Assembly: GCA_039917615.1 (NCBI GenBank)
Contig: JBDSJD010000027.1
Coordinates: 27,129 to 91,128 of the forward strand
Direction: 5' to 3'
Origin: ZC4RG30 sp039917615
Lineage (GTDB): Bacteria; Pseudomonadota; Gammaproteobacteria; Steroidobacterales; Steroidobacteraceae
Length of the DNA: 64,000 bases
This document shows, piece after piece, positions 28,014 through 39,692 of the stretch. Below the pieces are notes generated by a model. That model was not told where the DNA came from. It saw only the letters and a program-made list of their open reading frames with translations, and did no database searches. Numbering within the stretch: the first letter of the stretch is position 1; the number at the start of each line of letters is the position of its first letter. The position numbers and the translations under genes are program-made.

Positions 28014-29522
28014 CATTAGTCCGGAAAGGAAATGCGCAAAAGGCAGAATATTTCTGTCTACGCTCGCAGATTCCAGCGCGGCCATGTATTCAGCCCGGCT
28101 TTCAACAGGGATTATTGTCCACGGATAGCCTCCAGCACTCAGCATGGCATTCATCAGGAATCTGCCCATTCGCCCGTTTCCATCGAAATACGGGTGAATG
28201 TATACAAAAACCCAATGACCAAGAACGACGCGGACCGCGGGCTCGGTTTCTTCTGATAAGAGTTCGAAGAAAGCGGAAAGAAGTTCGATTGCTGCCTCGG
28301 CCCGCGGGGGCACATGCATTGAACGTCGGATAAACACCGGCCCATTGCGATACCCAGCAAGTTCGGACGCCTTAATTATTCCCGCAGAAACGCTCGGTCC
28401 GAAGAGTTCGCTGTACCAAAGTTGGTGCGTTGTCGCTACCACTTCGCCCGGATTCACCCGATCCAGAATTGTCGCGACACTTTTCTTTACAGACTGAAAT
28501 GCTTGCCAGTAGCCGCGCGCTGCAAGGGCATCTCGATTCTTCCGGTCGTTCTCGTTGTTTGCCGGGTCCCAACTTCCGGAACGCACCCGCTCAATGAGTT
28601 CCGCATTGACGCGATAACCTTCGATCGAAAGGGAATGATATGCATCACTCACATACGCGTCTTCAACAGCCTTGAGATAGGCACTCTTATCTCGCGGAAG
28701 TCCTGGAGGAGCAGGAAAGACTTCGAGTACCGGGCCTCGCATTTGTTGCCAGAGAAGTCTGATCCGGTTGGTGTATGGAGAAATCTCGCGGGGCGAGAAC
28801 TTCAATTCGACAGCACCTTCAAAGGGGTCGCTCTCAGTAACCGTGTATCCCGCTGCCCGCATTGCAGCGAGAATCCGGTCCGCTACCCCGTCACGGCCGA
28901 TATTCCGAAATGCGCCGGCGAGGCGTCCCGCAACTTTGCTGTGGCCTCCCTCCAAGAGGCGGGGCAGAACTTGGGAAGCGTCGGCAATCATGGCCAGTGC
29001 GGTTCGCATCTCGAGGGGCCGGGCATTGAACTGGGCTGCCGAGCATGCGATCAGCGCGGCAGGCAGGCTCAGGGTTCTCATGCGGTCGAGGATCTGCCTG
29101 TCCGCCTCAGCGGGGAGCTCAAGGCGAGCGACGAACACGGCAGTTTCGTGGGGAAGTTTAGAAGGCTTGTTGTCCCCTTTGGGAGTCCGTACGAGCAGCT
29201 GGCGCGGAACCGTCCACTCGCCGATATGCAGTGCAATCGATTGCTCCGGACTAAGGCTCCACTCGGTTCTAAATCTTTCCTCCAGGTAATCCGCGCAGAA
29301 GTGCCAAAAGGAGGCGTACCAGTCTGTGCTTTCGCCAGGCGCATCGTCGGGGCGGGAGGAGACGTACCAACCTTTCATGACCTCCTGAAGGAAGCCGGTC
29401 TGGACCAATCGCTCTCGATGGGACCGGGTAAGATCGCCCGTCCGGACAGCAACGCGCCCTTGGTCCTGAATTCTCTTCAGGGCATCGAGCGAGGCAGCGA
29501 GGTTTTCAGACGGGGAGGCCAT
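27999..29522 (-). CDS. Fic family protein with N-terminal AbiEi-like winged helix
   Basis: A 507-residue protein. Residues about 10-60 (GRVAVRTGDLTRSHRERLVQTGFLQEV and following GWYVSS) look like the winged-helix domain of AbiEi-type antitoxins/regulators, and the region to about 230 continues an AbiEi-like architecture. The C-terminal Fic domain has HPYFDGNGRMGR at 443-454, a near-canonical HxFx(D/E)GNGRxxR with Tyr for Phe. SLSIEG at 297-302 fits the (S/T)xxxE(G/N) inhibitory helix of class II Fic proteins. Likely an autoinhibited AMP-transferase that binds its own promoter. Base composition is visibly less GC-rich than the flanks. ATG 29522 follows GGGAG. Confidence 0.88.
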   Translation of the reverse strand: MASPSENLAASLDALKRIQDQGRVAVRTGDLTRSHRERLVQTGFLQEVMKGWYVSSRPDDAPGESTDWYASFWHFCADYLEERFRTEWSLSPEQSIALHIGEWTVPRQLLVRTPKGDNKPSKLPHETAVFVARLELPAEADRQILDRMRTLSLPAALIACSAAQFNARPLEMRTALAMIADASQVLPRLLEGGHSKVAGRLAGAFRNIGRDGVADRILAAMRAAGYTVTESDPFEGAVELKFSPREISPYTNRIRLLWQQMRGPVLEVFPAPPGLPRDKSAYLKAVEDAYVSDAYHSLSIEGYRVNAELIERVRSGSWDPANNENDRKNRDALAARGYWQAFQSVKKSVATILDRVNPGEVVATTHQLWYSELFGPSVSAGIIKASELAGYRNGPVFIRRSMHVPPRAEAAIELLSAFFELLSEETEPAVRVVLGHWVFVYIHPYFDGNGRMGRFLMNAMLSAGGYPWTIIPVESRAEYMAALESASVDRNILPFAHFLSGLMKRET

Positions 29523-29537
29523 CTAATTGTTCTCCCA

Positions 29538-29620
29538 TTTTTAGGTTATTGAGTCAACTCTTTTTAGGTTATTGCGTTAACCTATTTTTAGGTTATTAAG
29601 AATCTCAAATTTAGGTTATC
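29538..29620. repeat. four direct repeats (TTTAGGTTAT core) in the fic promoter
   Basis: TTTTTAGGTTATT occurs exactly at 29538-29550, 29561-29573 and 29585-29597, and as AATTTAGGTTATC at 29608-29620. Start-to-start distances are 23, 24 and 23 bp, just over two helical turns. Copy 3 also forms an inverted repeat AACCTA-TTTT-TAGGTT (29579-29594). The array begins 16 bp upstream of the fic start codon, so bound protein would cover the promoter. Confidence 0.85.
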
Positions 29621-29696
29621 ATGTTGCCAACGAGGCGACATGACGGAAAGTCGAGCTGTCTGGTGCCCGCAGGGCCCTTAAGCCCCGTCCTAAAGG

Positions 29697-29718
29697 TTTG
29701 TGTACATATTTGTGTACA
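29697..29718. repeat. tandem 10-bp direct repeat upstream of prfC
   Basis: TTTGTGTACA occurs twice with a 12-bp period (29697-29706, 29709-29718), and the second copy is part of the palindrome GTGTACAC (29712-29719). It ends 18 bp before the prfC ATG. Likely operator or promoter element; I recognise no known regulator. Confidence 0.5.
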
Positions 29719-29736
29719 CGGTTAAGGAATTGATTG

Positions 29737-31329
29737 ATGGGCACCTCTGCAATAGCCGAAGAAATAAGCAAAAGAAGAACGTTTGCAATCATCTCGCACC
29801 CCGACGCCGGCAAGACCACACTGACGGAGAAGCTGCTGCTATTCGGCGGTGCGATCCAGTTGGCAGGCACGGTGAAGGGACGCAAGGCGGCCCGTCACGC
29901 CACTTCCGACTGGATGCGCCTGGAACAGCAACGCGGTATCTCGGTGACTTCATCGGTGATGCAGTTTCCCTTCAATGGCTGTGTCGTGAATCTGCTTGAT
30001 ACTCCGGGCCACGAGGATTTCTCCGAGGACACCTATCGCACGCTCACCGCCGTGGACTCAGCCCTGATGGTGATCGATTGCGCCAAGGGTGTGGAGGAGC
30101 GGACCATCCGGCTGATGGAGGTCTGCCGGTTGCGTGCGACTCCAATCATGACCTTCATCAACAAGCTGGACCGCGAAGGCCGCGCCCCGCTGGACCTGCT
30201 GGATGAAATCGAGCGGGTGCTGAAGCTGGATGTAGCGCCGGTGATCTGGCCCATCGGCATGGGGCGCGATCTGATGGGGACGTATCACCTGACTGAAGAC
30301 CGCATCTACGTCTATGCGGCAGGCGAGCGTGGCAGGGTGGGTGAGAACCTCTGTATTGAAGGGCTTGGCAGCGACGCGGCCAGCGAATTTCTCGGCGATC
30401 GTGCCGCCGCATTCCGCGAGGAAGTGGAACTGGTGCGCGGCGCAGCCACCGAATTCGATATGCAGGCGTATCTGGCGGGAAGACAGACACCGGTATTCTT
30501 CGGCTCGGCGATCAGCAACTTCGGCGTCGAGGAATTGCTGCGCAGCTTCACGCTGTATTCACCCGCGCCACTGGCGCGCGCGGCGCGCGAGCGAGTAGTT
30601 GAGCCGATCGAGCCGAAACTCACCGGTTTTGTCTTCAAGATCCAGGCGAACATGGATCCGAGCCACCGTGACCGCATTGCATTCATGCGGGTATGTTCCG
30701 GGCGTTATGCGCCCGGAATGCGTTTCTTCCACCCGCGGCTCGGCAAGGAGGTGCGCGTGGCCGACGCGCTGACTTTCATGGCCGGCGACCGTTCGGCAGT
30801 GGAAGAGGCTTTTGCAGGCGACATCATCGGCTTGCACAATCACGGCACGATCAATATCGGCGATACCTTCACCGAAGGCGAGACGCTGACATTCACGGGT
30901 ATACCCAATTTCGCGCCGGAGATGTTCCGGCGTGCAGTGCTGAAAGACCCGCTCAAGATGAAGGCGCTTGCCAAGGGCCTGGGGCAGCTGTGCGAAGAGG
31001 GCGCTACACAGCTGTTTCGGCCCCTGCGCAACAACGACCTGATTCTCGGCGCCGTAGGCCAGCTGCAGTTCGAAGTGGTGGCATTCCGGCTGCAGGACGA
31101 ATACGGCGTGCAGTGTGCCTTCGAGACCATAGGCGTGCAGACAGCGCGCTGGGTGAACGGCAGTGATGAAAAAAAGCTGGCCGAGTTCCGCGCCAAGGGC
31201 CATGACAATCTCGCAGTCGATCATTCCGGCGCGCTGGTGTATCTGGCGCCATCGCGGGTCAACCTGTCATTGACGCTGGAACGCTGGCCGGACCTGCGTT
31301 TCAGCGAAACGCGCGAGAGCCAGGCTTGA
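29737..31329 (+). CDS. prfC: peptide chain release factor 3
   Basis: A 530-residue translational GTPase that recycles RF1/RF2. G1 is SHPDAGKTTL, then SDWMRLEQQRGISVTSSVM (switch I), DTPGHEDFSEDTYRTL (G3), NKLDRE (G4). The unusual RF3 stretch FFHPRLGKEVRVADALTFMAGDR and C-terminal LQFEVVAFRLQDEYGVQCAFE are present. Length is standard. ATG 29737 follows AAGGA by 8 bases; the TTG just upstream is not needed. Confidence 0.96.
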   Translation: MGTSAIAEEISKRRTFAIISHPDAGKTTLTEKLLLFGGAIQLAGTVKGRKAARHATSDWMRLEQQRGISVTSSVMQFPFNGCVVNLLDTPGHEDFSEDTYRTLTAVDSALMVIDCAKGVEERTIRLMEVCRLRATPIMTFINKLDREGRAPLDLLDEIERVLKLDVAPVIWPIGMGRDLMGTYHLTEDRIYVYAAGERGRVGENLCIEGLGSDAASEFLGDRAAAFREEVELVRGAATEFDMQAYLAGRQTPVFFGSAISNFGVEELLRSFTLYSPAPLARAARERVVEPIEPKLTGFVFKIQANMDPSHRDRIAFMRVCSGRYAPGMRFFHPRLGKEVRVADALTFMAGDRSAVEEAFAGDIIGLHNHGTINIGDTFTEGETLTFTGIPNFAPEMFRRAVLKDPLKMKALAKGLGQLCEEGATQLFRPLRNNDLILGAVGQLQFEVVAFRLQDEYGVQCAFETIGVQTARWVNGSDEKKLAEFRAKGHDNLAVDHSGALVYLAPSRVNLSLTLERWPDLRFSETRESQA

Positions 31330-31342
31330 TGGGGCAGCTGCA

Positions 31343-32611
31343 GTGAGGGCCTGGCTCACCGCACGACCCGCGTTGTCATGGGCCCTTTATGACTGGGCCA
31401 ATTCGGCGTTCGCCACCACCGTGATGGCTGCGCTTTTTCCGGTGTTCTTCAGCAAATTCTGGAGTGCCGGCGTGGATTCCGCGATGACGACCTTCCGCCT
31501 GGGCATGGTCAATGCCGCTGCTGGCCTGGCGATTGCACTCATGGCACCTTTGCTTGGCGCGATTGCCGACCGCGGCGGTCATCGCAAAAGCATGCTGCTG
31601 GCATTCAGCCTGCTCGGCATAGGCACGACATTCGCGCTGTATTTCGTCGGTGAAGGGCAATGGGCAGCCGCGGCGCTGCTGTTTGCGCTCGGCACGCTGG
31701 GATTCAACGGCGGCGTGGTTTTCTACGATGCGCTGCTGCTAGACGTTGCGGCACCCCGGGACTATGACCGTATCTCCGCGTTCGGATACGCGCTGGGCTA
31801 TCTGGGGGGCGGCGTGCTGTTCGCCGTCAATGTGTTGATGGTGCTCAAACCAACGCTGTTCGGTCTTGCCGATGCAACGGCTGCAATCCGCTGGTCATTC
31901 ATTACGGTTGCCATCTGGTGGGCCGTATTCCTGCTGCCATTATTGGTGGGTGTGCGGGAAGCCCCGGCGCGAACCAGAACGACTTCAGGAAGTGCGATGT
32001 CTGCGGCGTGGACCGAGCTTGCCGGCACCGCCCGCTATGTCCGTGGGCGGCCAGCGTTGCTGCATTTCCTGCTGGCATACTGGCTGTACATCGACGGTGT
32101 GAACACCATCATAAAGATGGCGGCGAACTATGGCCTGTCGGTCGGGCTCGCGCCCGCCGATCTGCTGGGCGCGCTGCTGCTCACGCAGTTTGTTGCGTTT
32201 CCTGCTGCGCTCGGCTTCGGCTGGCTGGGTGGCCGAATTGGTGCGCGTGCAGGCGTGTTGCTGGGCCTTGCGGTCTACGTGCTGATCACGGTCTGGGCGT
32301 ATTTCCTGAGCACGCCGCTGGAGTTCTATCTCATGGCAGCGGTGCTGGGGCTGGTGCAGGGTGGCGTGCAGAGCCTGTCACGATCGATGTTCGGGCGACT
32401 GGTGCCACATGGCAAGTCGGCGGAGTTCTTTGGCTTCTACAACATGGTCGGCAAGTTCGGCACAGTGCTCGGGCCGGCGTTGATGGGTGGCGCTGCGCTC
32501 GTGTTGGGCAGCACGCGTGCGTCTATTCTGACGCTGTTGCTGCTGTTCGTGGGCGGCGGCGTCCTGCTGTGGCGCGTGCGATTCGTCGCAGCTGGGACCG
32601 CAGCGCGCTGA
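31343..32611 (+). CDS. MFS transporter, UMF1/Atg22-like
   Basis: A 422-residue polytopic protein with about 12 membrane helices. ALSWALYDWANSAFATTVMAALFPVFF at the N-terminus is the hallmark of the UMF1 (Vacuole effluxer Atg22-like) family; AIADRGGHRKSML is the loop 2-3 MFS motif and GLVQGGVQSLSRSMFGRLVPHGKSAEFFGFYNMVGKFGTVLGP is strongly typical. Substrate in bacteria is unknown. GTG start 14 bp after prfC. Its 3' end overlaps the convergent transglutaminase gene by 89 bp. Confidence 0.83.
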   Translation: MRAWLTARPALSWALYDWANSAFATTVMAALFPVFFSKFWSAGVDSAMTTFRLGMVNAAAGLAIALMAPLLGAIADRGGHRKSMLLAFSLLGIGTTFALYFVGEGQWAAAALLFALGTLGFNGGVVFYDALLLDVAAPRDYDRISAFGYALGYLGGGVLFAVNVLMVLKPTLFGLADATAAIRWSFITVAIWWAVFLLPLLVGVREAPARTRTTSGSAMSAAWTELAGTARYVRGRPALLHFLLAYWLYIDGVNTIIKMAANYGLSVGLAPADLLGALLLTQFVAFPAALGFGWLGGRIGARAGVLLGLAVYVLITVWAYFLSTPLEFYLMAAVLGLVQGGVQSLSRSMFGRLVPHGKSAEFFGFYNMVGKFGTVLGPALMGGAALVLGSTRASILTLLLLFVGGGVLLWRVRFVAAGTAAR

Positions 32612-34523
32612 TCGCGGCCTCGCTCTGTTCAGCGCTGCCGAAACGCAGCTGTGCGTATCGACTGGCGAAACTGCGGATCTCATCGGCCGCTGCCGGCAAT
32701 TGCACCTCAGCCCGCGCGGCAATCGCGCGCGGGCCGTCATGAGCAGCAATCACGATTCCCCGCGCAGCAAGCAATCCAAGGAATCGATTCCAGGTTCGTC
32801 CGAGCGCATCGGTTGCCTTGGGTCGTGGCCTGCGCGCGGCAATTCCCCACAGAGCCAGACCCCACAGGACTGCGCCACCGCCGAGCAGCAACACCATGCC
32901 GGGATAGTCGATGTGGTCGAGCCCGAGGCGCCGCAGCAGATCCAGCTGTGCGCTGCGATTGAAGTTCACAACGCGCTCCTGCCACCAGTTACTGGCCGCA
33001 TCCCATGAATCCCGCAGGTTGCGCAGCCAGGCGGCATCGCCGAACAGGCTGTTCATCGCGGAGCCGCTCCGCGACAGCAATTCGCCGGCACCGGGCTGCA
33101 ATCTCTCCGGTGCTACAACCACAGTGGGATCAACCCGTACCCAGCCTTCACCATCGAGCCAGATTTCGGTCCAGGCATGGGCCTCCGACTGGCGCACGGC
33201 GTAGTAACCGCCCACCGGATTCCAGGTGCCTCCAAGGTATCCGGTCACCACGCGGGCTGGTACGCCAGCCGCGCGCATCAAGGTGGCATAGGCCGACGCG
33301 AAATGACCGCAGAAGCCACGCCGCGTATTGAAGATCAGGTCGTCGATCGAGTCCTGATCAAGCAGTGGTGGTGTCAGCGTGTATTCAAAACCGGCTGTGC
33401 GGAAATAGTCGAGCACCATCATCGAGTACTGCTGGTCAGACGCCGCGCCGGCACGAAGTTCGCGCGCCAGCGCGATGCTGCGCGGATTGCGCCCTTCCGG
33501 AAGCCGCGTGTCGAGCGTGCGGCCGGTGCTCGTCAGTGCACCGTCGAAGCGCGTATGTACGTACGAGACGCCATCGTAGGCAATCGGTTCGGTAACCGGG
33601 CGGCTGGCCAGCACCTGGCCGTCGAATGTGGTGACGTGCCGCCGTCCCTCGATGGATGCGATGCTGTCGATGCCAAACAGATAGGCGCGGCCAGTCGGTT
33701 CCAGCAGCACGTGATAGCGCAGCGGCGCCGACATGGGCAGTGGTTCCTGTCGCGGCGCGCCGGGACCTCGCTGGCGTCGCCAGGTGTAGCCATCGAAATC
33801 ATGCAGCACCGGCCCGCGCCAGTAGCGCTGCGCCATGGTTGGCGCGTCGGCTTCGAAGCGAACGCGCAAGACGACGTCTTCCGAAGCGGACAGCTCCGAA
33901 ATGCTGCCGGGGCTCATCTCGTCTGCAAGACCCGTTTGTGCGCCCCCGTTGGCTGGCATGGACCACAACGCGCCCTGCATGCGTGGCACCAGTACGAAAC
34001 ACAACGCAGCAAGTGGCAGGGCGAACAGCAACGCGCGCCCTGAATTGGCGAAGGCGCGAAACGCGGAAGTGGCGGCGCGCGTGCCTCCAGTCGCTGCAAT
34101 GGTTGCAAGCGCGATCCAGCCGCTGATCAGATACAGCGGTACGCGCAGCAGTGATTGCCGGTCCAGGCACGCCGCCAGCACCAATATCAGGGACACTGAA
34201 GCCAGCACTGCGACATCGCGCAGCGTGCGGGTCTCCAGCAGTTTGGCTGCGCCCATGACCATCAGCAGGGCAGTTCCGGCCGACAGGCCGCTCAGCGTGG
34301 TGAATGAAGCCGCAACGCCGGCAAACAAGGCAAGCGTCAGAAGGATGCGCAATGAGTTTGGCGGCAGTCTCAACCGGCCGAGGCTGTGCAGCCAGTACCA
34401 GGTCAGCGCAGCCACCGCGACGCCGGTACACCAGAGCGGCGTCCGATCGACATGCAGCAAAACGCCACTGGCCAAACTTGCCAGCATGATGCGTGTAGGA
34501 ACCGGTTTCAGCTCACCGCTCAT
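32523..34523 (-). CDS. DUF3488/transglutaminase-like membrane protein (TgpA type)
   Basis: A 666-residue protein: five or six N-terminal helices (to about residue 190), a large periplasmic domain with a transglutaminase core, one C-terminal helix (MVLLLGGGAVLWGLALWGI) and a cytoplasmic tail. The catalytic triad is seen as RRGFCGHFASAYATLMRAAGVPARVVTGYLGG (Cys), SEAHAWTEIWL (His) and WVRVDPT (Asp). TgpA is linked to envelope and growth functions in Pseudomonas. The ATG overlaps the DUF58 stop (ATGA). It is the last gene of a moxR-DUF58-tgpA set. Confidence 0.9.
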   Translation of the reverse strand: MSGELKPVPTRIMLASLASGVLLHVDRTPLWCTGVAVAALTWYWLHSLGRLRLPPNSLRILLTLALFAGVAASFTTLSGLSAGTALLMVMGAAKLLETRTLRDVAVLASVSLILVLAACLDRQSLLRVPLYLISGWIALATIAATGGTRAATSAFRAFANSGRALLFALPLAALCFVLVPRMQGALWSMPANGGAQTGLADEMSPGSISELSASEDVVLRVRFEADAPTMAQRYWRGPVLHDFDGYTWRRQRGPGAPRQEPLPMSAPLRYHVLLEPTGRAYLFGIDSIASIEGRRHVTTFDGQVLASRPVTEPIAYDGVSYVHTRFDGALTSTGRTLDTRLPEGRNPRSIALARELRAGAASDQQYSMMVLDYFRTAGFEYTLTPPLLDQDSIDDLIFNTRRGFCGHFASAYATLMRAAGVPARVVTGYLGGTWNPVGGYYAVRQSEAHAWTEIWLDGEGWVRVDPTVVVAPERLQPGAGELLSRSGSAMNSLFGDAAWLRNLRDSWDAASNWWQERVVNFNRSAQLDLLRRLGLDHIDYPGMVLLLGGGAVLWGLALWGIAARRPRPKATDALGRTWNRFLGLLAARGIVIAAHDGPRAIAARAEVQLPAAADEIRSFASRYAQLRFGSAEQSEAAISALRSQLRRIARATAGRRRPRTAATASE

Positions 34524-35494
34524 GCTGCGGTGCCGCCGCGTGTTGCGTGCAGGGCGAGTCTCTGCAGGCACCTTTCAAGGTGTTCGGCCCCGGCGCCGGT
34601 CAGCGGCGCTGCAGCCGGAAGGCGCAATGTCCAGTGTTCACCACGGGCGGCTGTGTCGACGCACCAGCGGGTTAGCTGCGAGAGGCGGGCCTCGACATCC
34701 AGGTCGCGCAAGGCGGCAAAATCGAAGTCGTGCTTTGCTGTGGCATGGCCTCGATACTCACGCACCAGCAGCGGTGCACCACGCGCGTAGGCTTTCCATG
34801 CGACCTGCCGCGGCGAGTCGCCGTCGCGGAAGTCGCGCAGCCAGGCCAGTTCATCCTGATTGTTGGCCATAGCCGCCGTGCCACCGGCATCACCGGGCGA
34901 CTCGGGCACAGCCCTGTCGCCAGCCAGTCGTGGATATACCAGTGTGGCGATATCAAGTGTCAGCCAGGTCCAGGTGCGGAACAGGCCGAACGGTGCCGTA
35001 GATGTCAATTGCAGTGTCGGCGCACGCCAGGGTCCACGGCGTCGGGCTGCAATACGCAAATACACGGCATCGGCAGCCGGGTCGGTGGCTGGCGTGCCTG
35101 GTGTGGTATCGCCATCAGTCGACAGTGTCAGGTCGGCAACAGCACCGCGTGTCGACACTACAATCGATACCGCGACCTTGTCGCCAGCAAAAGCGGGCAC
35201 AGCGCTCGCGGACAGCAGTTGCGTGCCTGCCAGATTGCGCTGCGTTTGCACCATTGCAACCAGCGCAAATCCAGTCAGCCAGAACGTGAACAGCAACGCA
35301 AGTCCGTTGCCGTAGTTCATGCCGGCGATGAACATCACCAGGATCAGTATTGCGAAAGTCCAGCCAGCGCGCGTGGGCAATATGTAGATGCGTCTGGCAG
35401 CCAGCGTCAGTGGCAGCGCATCGGCTCCCTGCCGTCGCAGCGCCCAGCTTCTGAGGCGATTGCGGAACCCTGCGGTCAGCTTGCCTTGCGCCAC
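34520..35494 (-). CDS. DUF58 domain protein
   Basis: A 324-residue membrane-anchored protein: two adjacent helices (AGWTFAILILVMFIAGMNYGNGLALLFTFWLTGFALVAM) then a beta-rich segment and a von Willebrand A-like DUF58 part with AWLRDFRDGDSPRQVAWKAYARGAPLLVREY. These proteins are encoded between MoxR ATPases and transglutaminases and are thought to act as their substrate or adaptor. GTG 35494, 16 bp after the moxR stop and behind GGAAA, is the best start; the frame is open to 35797 but that part lies within moxR. Confidence 0.83.
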   Translation of the reverse strand: MAQGKLTAGFRNRLRSWALRRQGADALPLTLAARRIYILPTRAGWTFAILILVMFIAGMNYGNGLALLFTFWLTGFALVAMVQTQRNLAGTQLLSASAVPAFAGDKVAVSIVVSTRGAVADLTLSTDGDTTPGTPATDPAADAVYLRIAARRRGPWRAPTLQLTSTAPFGLFRTWTWLTLDIATLVYPRLAGDRAVPESPGDAGGTAAMANNQDELAWLRDFRDGDSPRQVAWKAYARGAPLLVREYRGHATAKHDFDFAALRDLDVEARLSQLTRWCVDTAARGEHWTLRLPAAAPLTGAGAEHLERCLQRLALHATRGGTAA

Positions 35495-35510
35495 GCGCGT
35501 TGTTTCCGGT

Positions 35511-36434
35511 TCAGCGGGGAACGGCGACCGACTCGAGGATCGCGCGCACCAGTCGCTCGCGCTGAACTGGCGTGCGGTCGGTGGCATTGCGGGGCTCAAG
35601 GCGATGCAGGGCGACGGATGCCCAAACGGCCTGCACGTCGTCGGGAAGGACAGCGCTGCGCCCCTCGAGCAGTGCCCAGGCGCGGGCGGCGCGTACCAGC
35701 CCTTGCGCGGCGCGGGGTGAAAGTCCCAGTCGAACGTCATTGCGAGTGCGGGTGCAGGCGACCAGTTGTTGCACATAGTCGAGCAGCGGCGGGGCAACGT
35801 GCACGCGGGTCACTTCCTGCTGCATCTGCAGCAGTTGTGCGGCAGTCATTGCAGCAGCGGTGCGCGCCAGCAGGCTGCGGCGGTCGCCCTCGGCCAGCAG
35901 CACTCGTTCATGACGCGGGTCCGGATAGCCCAGTTCAATGCGCATCAGGAATCGATCAAGCTGCGACTCGGGCAACGCATAGGTGCCGAGCTGTTCATGT
36001 GGATTCTGGGTGGCAACCACGAAAAACGGGTTGGGGAGGGCATGGGTGATGCCATCGATGCTGACCTGGTGTTCCTCCATGGCTTCCAGCAGCGCGCTTT
36101 GCGTGCGGGGGCTGGCACGATTGACTTCATCCGCCAGCAGCAGCTGGGTGAACACCGGTCCCTGGCGGAATTCGAACTTTTGTGTGGCCCGGTCGAAGAC
36201 CGAAACACCGAGGATGTCGGCGGGCAGCAGGTCGCTGGTGAATTGCACCCGCTGCCAGGAAAGTCCCAGCACCTGCGCCAATGCGTGGGCCAGCGTCGTC
36301 TTGCCGACTCCGGGCACATCCTCGATGAGCAGATGGCCGCGCGCGATCACACAGGACAGGGCCAGCCGCAGCGCACGACCCTTGCCAAGGATGATGGAAT
36401 CAAGGGCGGCGAGGGCGGCGGGCAGCGCAGACAT
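35511..36434 (-). CDS. MoxR family AAA+ ATPase
   Basis: A 307-residue AAA+ chaperone-like ATPase: Walker A EDVPGVGKTTLAHALA, LLPADILGVSVFD, Walker B QLLLADEVNRASPRTQSALLEAMEE, sensor 1 FFVVATQNPHEQLGTYALPESQLDRF (the classic MoxR motif), sensor 2 GLSPRAAQGLVRAARA. MoxR ATPases work with VWA/DUF58 proteins encoded next door to mature or remodel protein complexes. ATG 36434 is preferred over TTG 36437. It follows valS by 16 bp. Confidence 0.92.
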   Translation of the reverse strand: MSALPAALAALDSIILGKGRALRLALSCVIARGHLLIEDVPGVGKTTLAHALAQVLGLSWQRVQFTSDLLPADILGVSVFDRATQKFEFRQGPVFTQLLLADEVNRASPRTQSALLEAMEEHQVSIDGITHALPNPFFVVATQNPHEQLGTYALPESQLDRFLMRIELGYPDPRHERVLLAEGDRRSLLARTAAAMTAAQLLQMQQEVTRVHVAPPLLDYVQQLVACTRTRNDVRLGLSPRAAQGLVRAARAWALLEGRSAVLPDDVQAVWASVALHRLEPRNATDRTPVQRERLVRAILESVAVPR

Positions 36435-36450
36435 CAAGTCTCCGGGTGCG

Positions 36451-39222
<2,772 letters not shown>

Positions 39223-39224
39223 TG

Positions 39225-39674
39225 CTAGGTCGTGGCTTCAATATGTTGTGGTGTGAGGCCGTGTTCGCGATAGAAGCGGAAACGGGCGCGGCCAGCGGCG
39301 CGGCACGCCGGATCGGCATCCACCACTTCGATGATGGTGTTGAAATCCAATGCCGCCGGTGCAGCCTCGTTACGCAGCATCACCAGCGTCGAGAAACGAC
39401 CTGCAAGGGCTGCCGCAGGCAGGTCCGCGCCAGCGTGCAGCTGCACTGGCGCTTCGCAGGCAGCAGGATCAGCGGCGAGCGGTTCGTGTGGCACGAACGA
39501 GCGGTCGCCAAAGGTCCATAGAAGGTTGTCGAACTGCGCCAGCGCGGCGGCGTCTTCCAGCCACACCAGCACGCGTCCGCCATCGCGAAATGCCTGCTCA
39601 ATCAGCGCGCAGACCTTCTTGAGTCGCGCGGGACCAGCAGCATCGCTCAGCGTGTAGAACCGGACTTCTGCCAT
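39225..39674 (-). CDS. holC: DNA polymerase III subunit chi
   Basis: A 149-residue clamp-loader accessory protein. EVRFYTLSDAAGPARLKKVCALIEQAFRDGGRVLVWLED, LLWTFGDRSFVPHEPL, and YREHGLTPQHIEAT are typical of HolC, which links the clamp loader to SSB. It lies between pepA and valS as in most gammaproteobacteria. Confidence 0.92.
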   Translation of the reverse strand: MAEVRFYTLSDAAGPARLKKVCALIEQAFRDGGRVLVWLEDAAALAQFDNLLWTFGDRSFVPHEPLAADPAACEAPVQLHAGADLPAAALAGRFSTLVMLRNEAAPAALDFNTIIEVVDADPACRAAGRARFRFYREHGLTPQHIEATT

Positions 39675-39692
39675 GCTGCACCGGGCAAGCCG

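Noticed and set aside
29640..29700. Possible tRNA remnant or attachment site beside fic
   Set aside because: The GC-rich stretch does not fold into a tRNA arm pattern that I can support, and no duplicate of it was found at the other end of the fic segment.
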